DNA of 64,000 bases, from NCBI GenBank assembly GCA_029783825.1, contig JAREIK010002979.1, forward strand, positions 359,929-423,928. The letters are read 5' to 3'. The notes under the pieces were generated by a model. The model was not told where the DNA came from. It ran no database searches and saw nothing but the letters and a program-made list of their open reading frames with translations. This document shows positions 62,001-64,000 of this stretch, piece after piece. Made by a program: the position numbers and the translations under genes. Positions within the stretch are counted from its first letter, which is position 1; the number at the start of each line of letters is the position of its first letter. This DNA is from Sapria himalayana (Eukaryota; Streptophyta; Magnoliopsida; Malpighiales; Rafflesiaceae).

Positions 62001-62946
62001 TAGATTGATAGAAAGATAGACTAATAGATAGATAGATAGAGAGATTAATAGATAGATAGCAAAATTGATAGATAGATAGATAGATAGATAATTAGATTGA
62101 AAGATAGACAAATAGAATGATATTTAGATTAATATTTATATAGATAAATAGATAGATAGATAGTTAGATAGATAGATAGACAGTTTGATAGAAAGATTGA
62201 TAGTCTTATTAATAGACAAATAGCTAGACAGATAGATAGATAGACAGATAAATTTATAGACAAATAGAAAGATAGATACATATAGATAGACAAAAAGATA
62301 GGTAGATAGAAAGATAGATAGATACATAGATAGATAGAGATATAGATTATTAGACAAGTAAATAGACAGATAGATATATTGAGAGATAGAAAAATAGATA
62401 GACAAATAGATATATAGAATGATAGATAGATATATAGATAGATAAATAGATAGATAGACAGATAGATACACAGATAAATAGACAGATAAATAGACAAATA
62501 TATAAATAGAATATAGATAAAAAAATAGACATTTATATAGACATATAGATAGACAAATAGGTAGATAAATAGATAAATAGATTGATATACAAATATTTAG
62601 ACAAATAGATATATAGATAGGCAATTATAAAACAAATCGATAAACAAATAGATAGATAGATAGACATATAGATAGACATATAGAACATATAAATATAAAT
62701 AGATTGGTATATAGGCATATAGACATACAAATAAAAAGTTGTATAAATAGATAGATATATAGACAAAATGATAGATAAATAAAGAGATTAATTTATATAC
62801 ACACTGATAGATATATTGTTATACCAATTGATAAATAGATTGATAGACATATTGATATAGAGATAGATTGATAGATTGATAGGTATATTGATATACAAAT
62901 TGATAGATAGATAGATATACAGATATATAAAGAGATAGATAGACAA

Positions 62947-63020
62947 ATAGATAGATAGAAAGATACATGACAAAATAGATAGATAGAAAGATACATGACA
63001 AAATAGATAGATAGAAAGAT
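62947..63020. repeat. 28-bp tandem repeat, 2.6 copies
   Basis: Perfect units at 62947-62974 and 62975-63002 contain AAAGATACATGACAAA, plus a partial third unit to 63020. Confidence 0.9.
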
Positions 63021-63100
63021 AATTAGAAAGATTGATAATTCGATAAATAGACATATAGATAGACAAGAAATAAATAGATAGATAGATAAATATATAGATA

Positions 63101-63220
63101 GATAAATAGACAAAAAGATTTACAAATAGATAAACATATAAATAGATAGATGGAAAGATAGATAAATAGACAAAAAGATTTACAAATAGATAAACATATA
63201 AATAGATAGATGGAAAGATA
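63101..63220. repeat. Perfect 60-bp tandem duplication
   Basis: 63101-63160 and 63161-63220 are identical by eye over 60 bp, including AAAAAGATTTACAAATAG. In an array this diverged, a perfect duplication must be recent. Confidence 0.93.
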
Positions 63221-63615
63221 GATAGATAGACACGCATATAGATAGATATCTAGACCAACATATTGATAGATAGATAGATATATAGAAAGATAGATAGATA
63301 GAGACAATGATATATAGATAGATAGATATACAGACATACAGACAGACAGATAGATAGATAGATAAATAGACATATAGAATGATAGAGAGATATATAGATA
63401 GTTTGACAGATAGATATATAGATAGTTATAAAGAATGATAAACACATTTATAGACGGATAGATAGATAGATAGAGAAATACATAGACATATAGATAAATA
63501 GATAGATAGATAGGCATATAGATAGATATAGTATTAGGTAGATAGATATATTGACAAATATATATACAAATTGATAGAAAAATAAATAAATAGAGAGACT
63601 GACAGAAAGATAGAT

Positions 63616-64000
63616 TAAAGGTGTCAAATAGGCTAGGCCGGCCCGACACTACATAGGGCTCAACATGATTTAGTTGTGCTTGGCTCGGCATTGCATGCTA
63701 CAATGCTATGCTCATGCCCGTGCCGAGCATACACTCGGCACCTGTCGTGCCCTACCAGGACGAGGGAATTCAGCCCACGTGTCATGCCAAGCACTACACG
63801 AGGGCCTGGCTCAGGGGCACGACAGACGTGACCACACACTGAGTTTGGTCACGATGACCCGGCGCCCGATGGCCAAAGCTAGCCAAGCCATGAAAGGGCT
63901 ACGATGACATGGAGGCATACCACGAAACGATACTTTTTTTAAAAAATTAGGGTTTTGCCTTGTCCCGAACTAGGCCGAACCTGGTAGATTTTCGGCCAGG
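63616..64000 (+). mobile_element. 5' end of a third hAT element, cut by the window edge
   Basis: The terminus TAAAGGTGTCAAATAGGC at 63616 matches the other hAT ends (TAGAGGTGTCAA) with one change, and GC-rich GGCCGGCCCG/CGTGCC sequence follows. The preceding 8 bp, AGATAGAT, would be the target duplication and lie in GATA DNA. A 77-codon plus-strand frame (63674-63907) is compositional. Size and coding content lie beyond the window. Confidence 0.85.

Larger units (their letters stand above)
56872..63615. repeat. GATA/GACA array III
   Basis: TAGA-type units have the same polarity as arrays I and II. The array includes an (AATA)n-to-(TA)n block near 57639-57692, an AT-rich island near 60890-60970 and a GAAAGAAAGAAAGAAAG run near 61679-61696. 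It starts directly after the CACTA terminus and ends at a hAT terminus. No gene is supported; minus-strand YLSI frames are artefacts. Confidence 0.95.

Noticed and set aside
56844..63691. YLSI-type frames in array III
   Set aside because: Same tetranucleotide artefact.
1..64000. CRISPR array or bacterial operon
   Set aside because: The tandem repeats have no regular spacer structure, there are no cas genes, and the captured genes contain spliceosomal introns.

Overview
This window looks like heterochromatic, transposon-rich nuclear DNA from a flowering plant. The evidence is CACTA (En/Spm) elements with CACTACAAGAAAA-type ends and TAGCTAGGGA subterminal repeats, hAT elements with Dart/Tag-like TAGAGGTGTCAA ends, and captured fragments of ordinary eukaryotic genes with spliceosomal introns. 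I cannot name the species. The DNA is very AT-rich, except for GC-rich hAT ends and trinucleotide tracts. I see no intact protein-coding gene, tRNA, rRNA or CRISPR.

Layout. (1) 1-10255: a degenerate GATA/GACA array, running off the left edge. (2) 10256-40087: a nest of related CACTA elements. It holds a ~400-bp tandem repeat (11.2-13.8 kb), an ARF1 retrocopy (16.4-17.3 kb), a decayed CACTA element (about 17.9-32.3 kb) with TnpA-like and TNP2 transposase relics on the minus strand, a GC-rich hAT MITE inside TNP2, and fragments of SmF and SDF2 genes. (3) 40088-44928: a second GATA array, about 1.7 kb of which is flipped to CTAT. (4) 44929-56871: a CACTA element with both ends recognisable. It has lost TNP2, keeps part of TnpA, holds a second SmF fragment and carries a 3.3-kb hAT element with transposase remains. 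(5) 56872-63615: a third GATA array. (6) 63616-64000: the start of another hAT element.

Interpretation. All three arrays have the same strand polarity and touch CACTA sequence directly, so they look like one large GATA/GACA array (at least 21.8 kb) split by CACTA insertions. The CACTA family has taken up pieces of host genes (SmF twice, SDF2, other exon-like ORFs) and has nested into its own relatives. The 32.3-34.6 kb segment, next to a CACTA terminus, matches the inside of the second element, which serves as an empty-site reference. hAT insertions came later.

The many long 'YLSI' ORFs on the minus strand of the arrays are an artefact: a CTAT repeat has no stop codon in any frame. Boundaries in repeats are read by eye and approximate unless a terminus or target-site duplication is cited.
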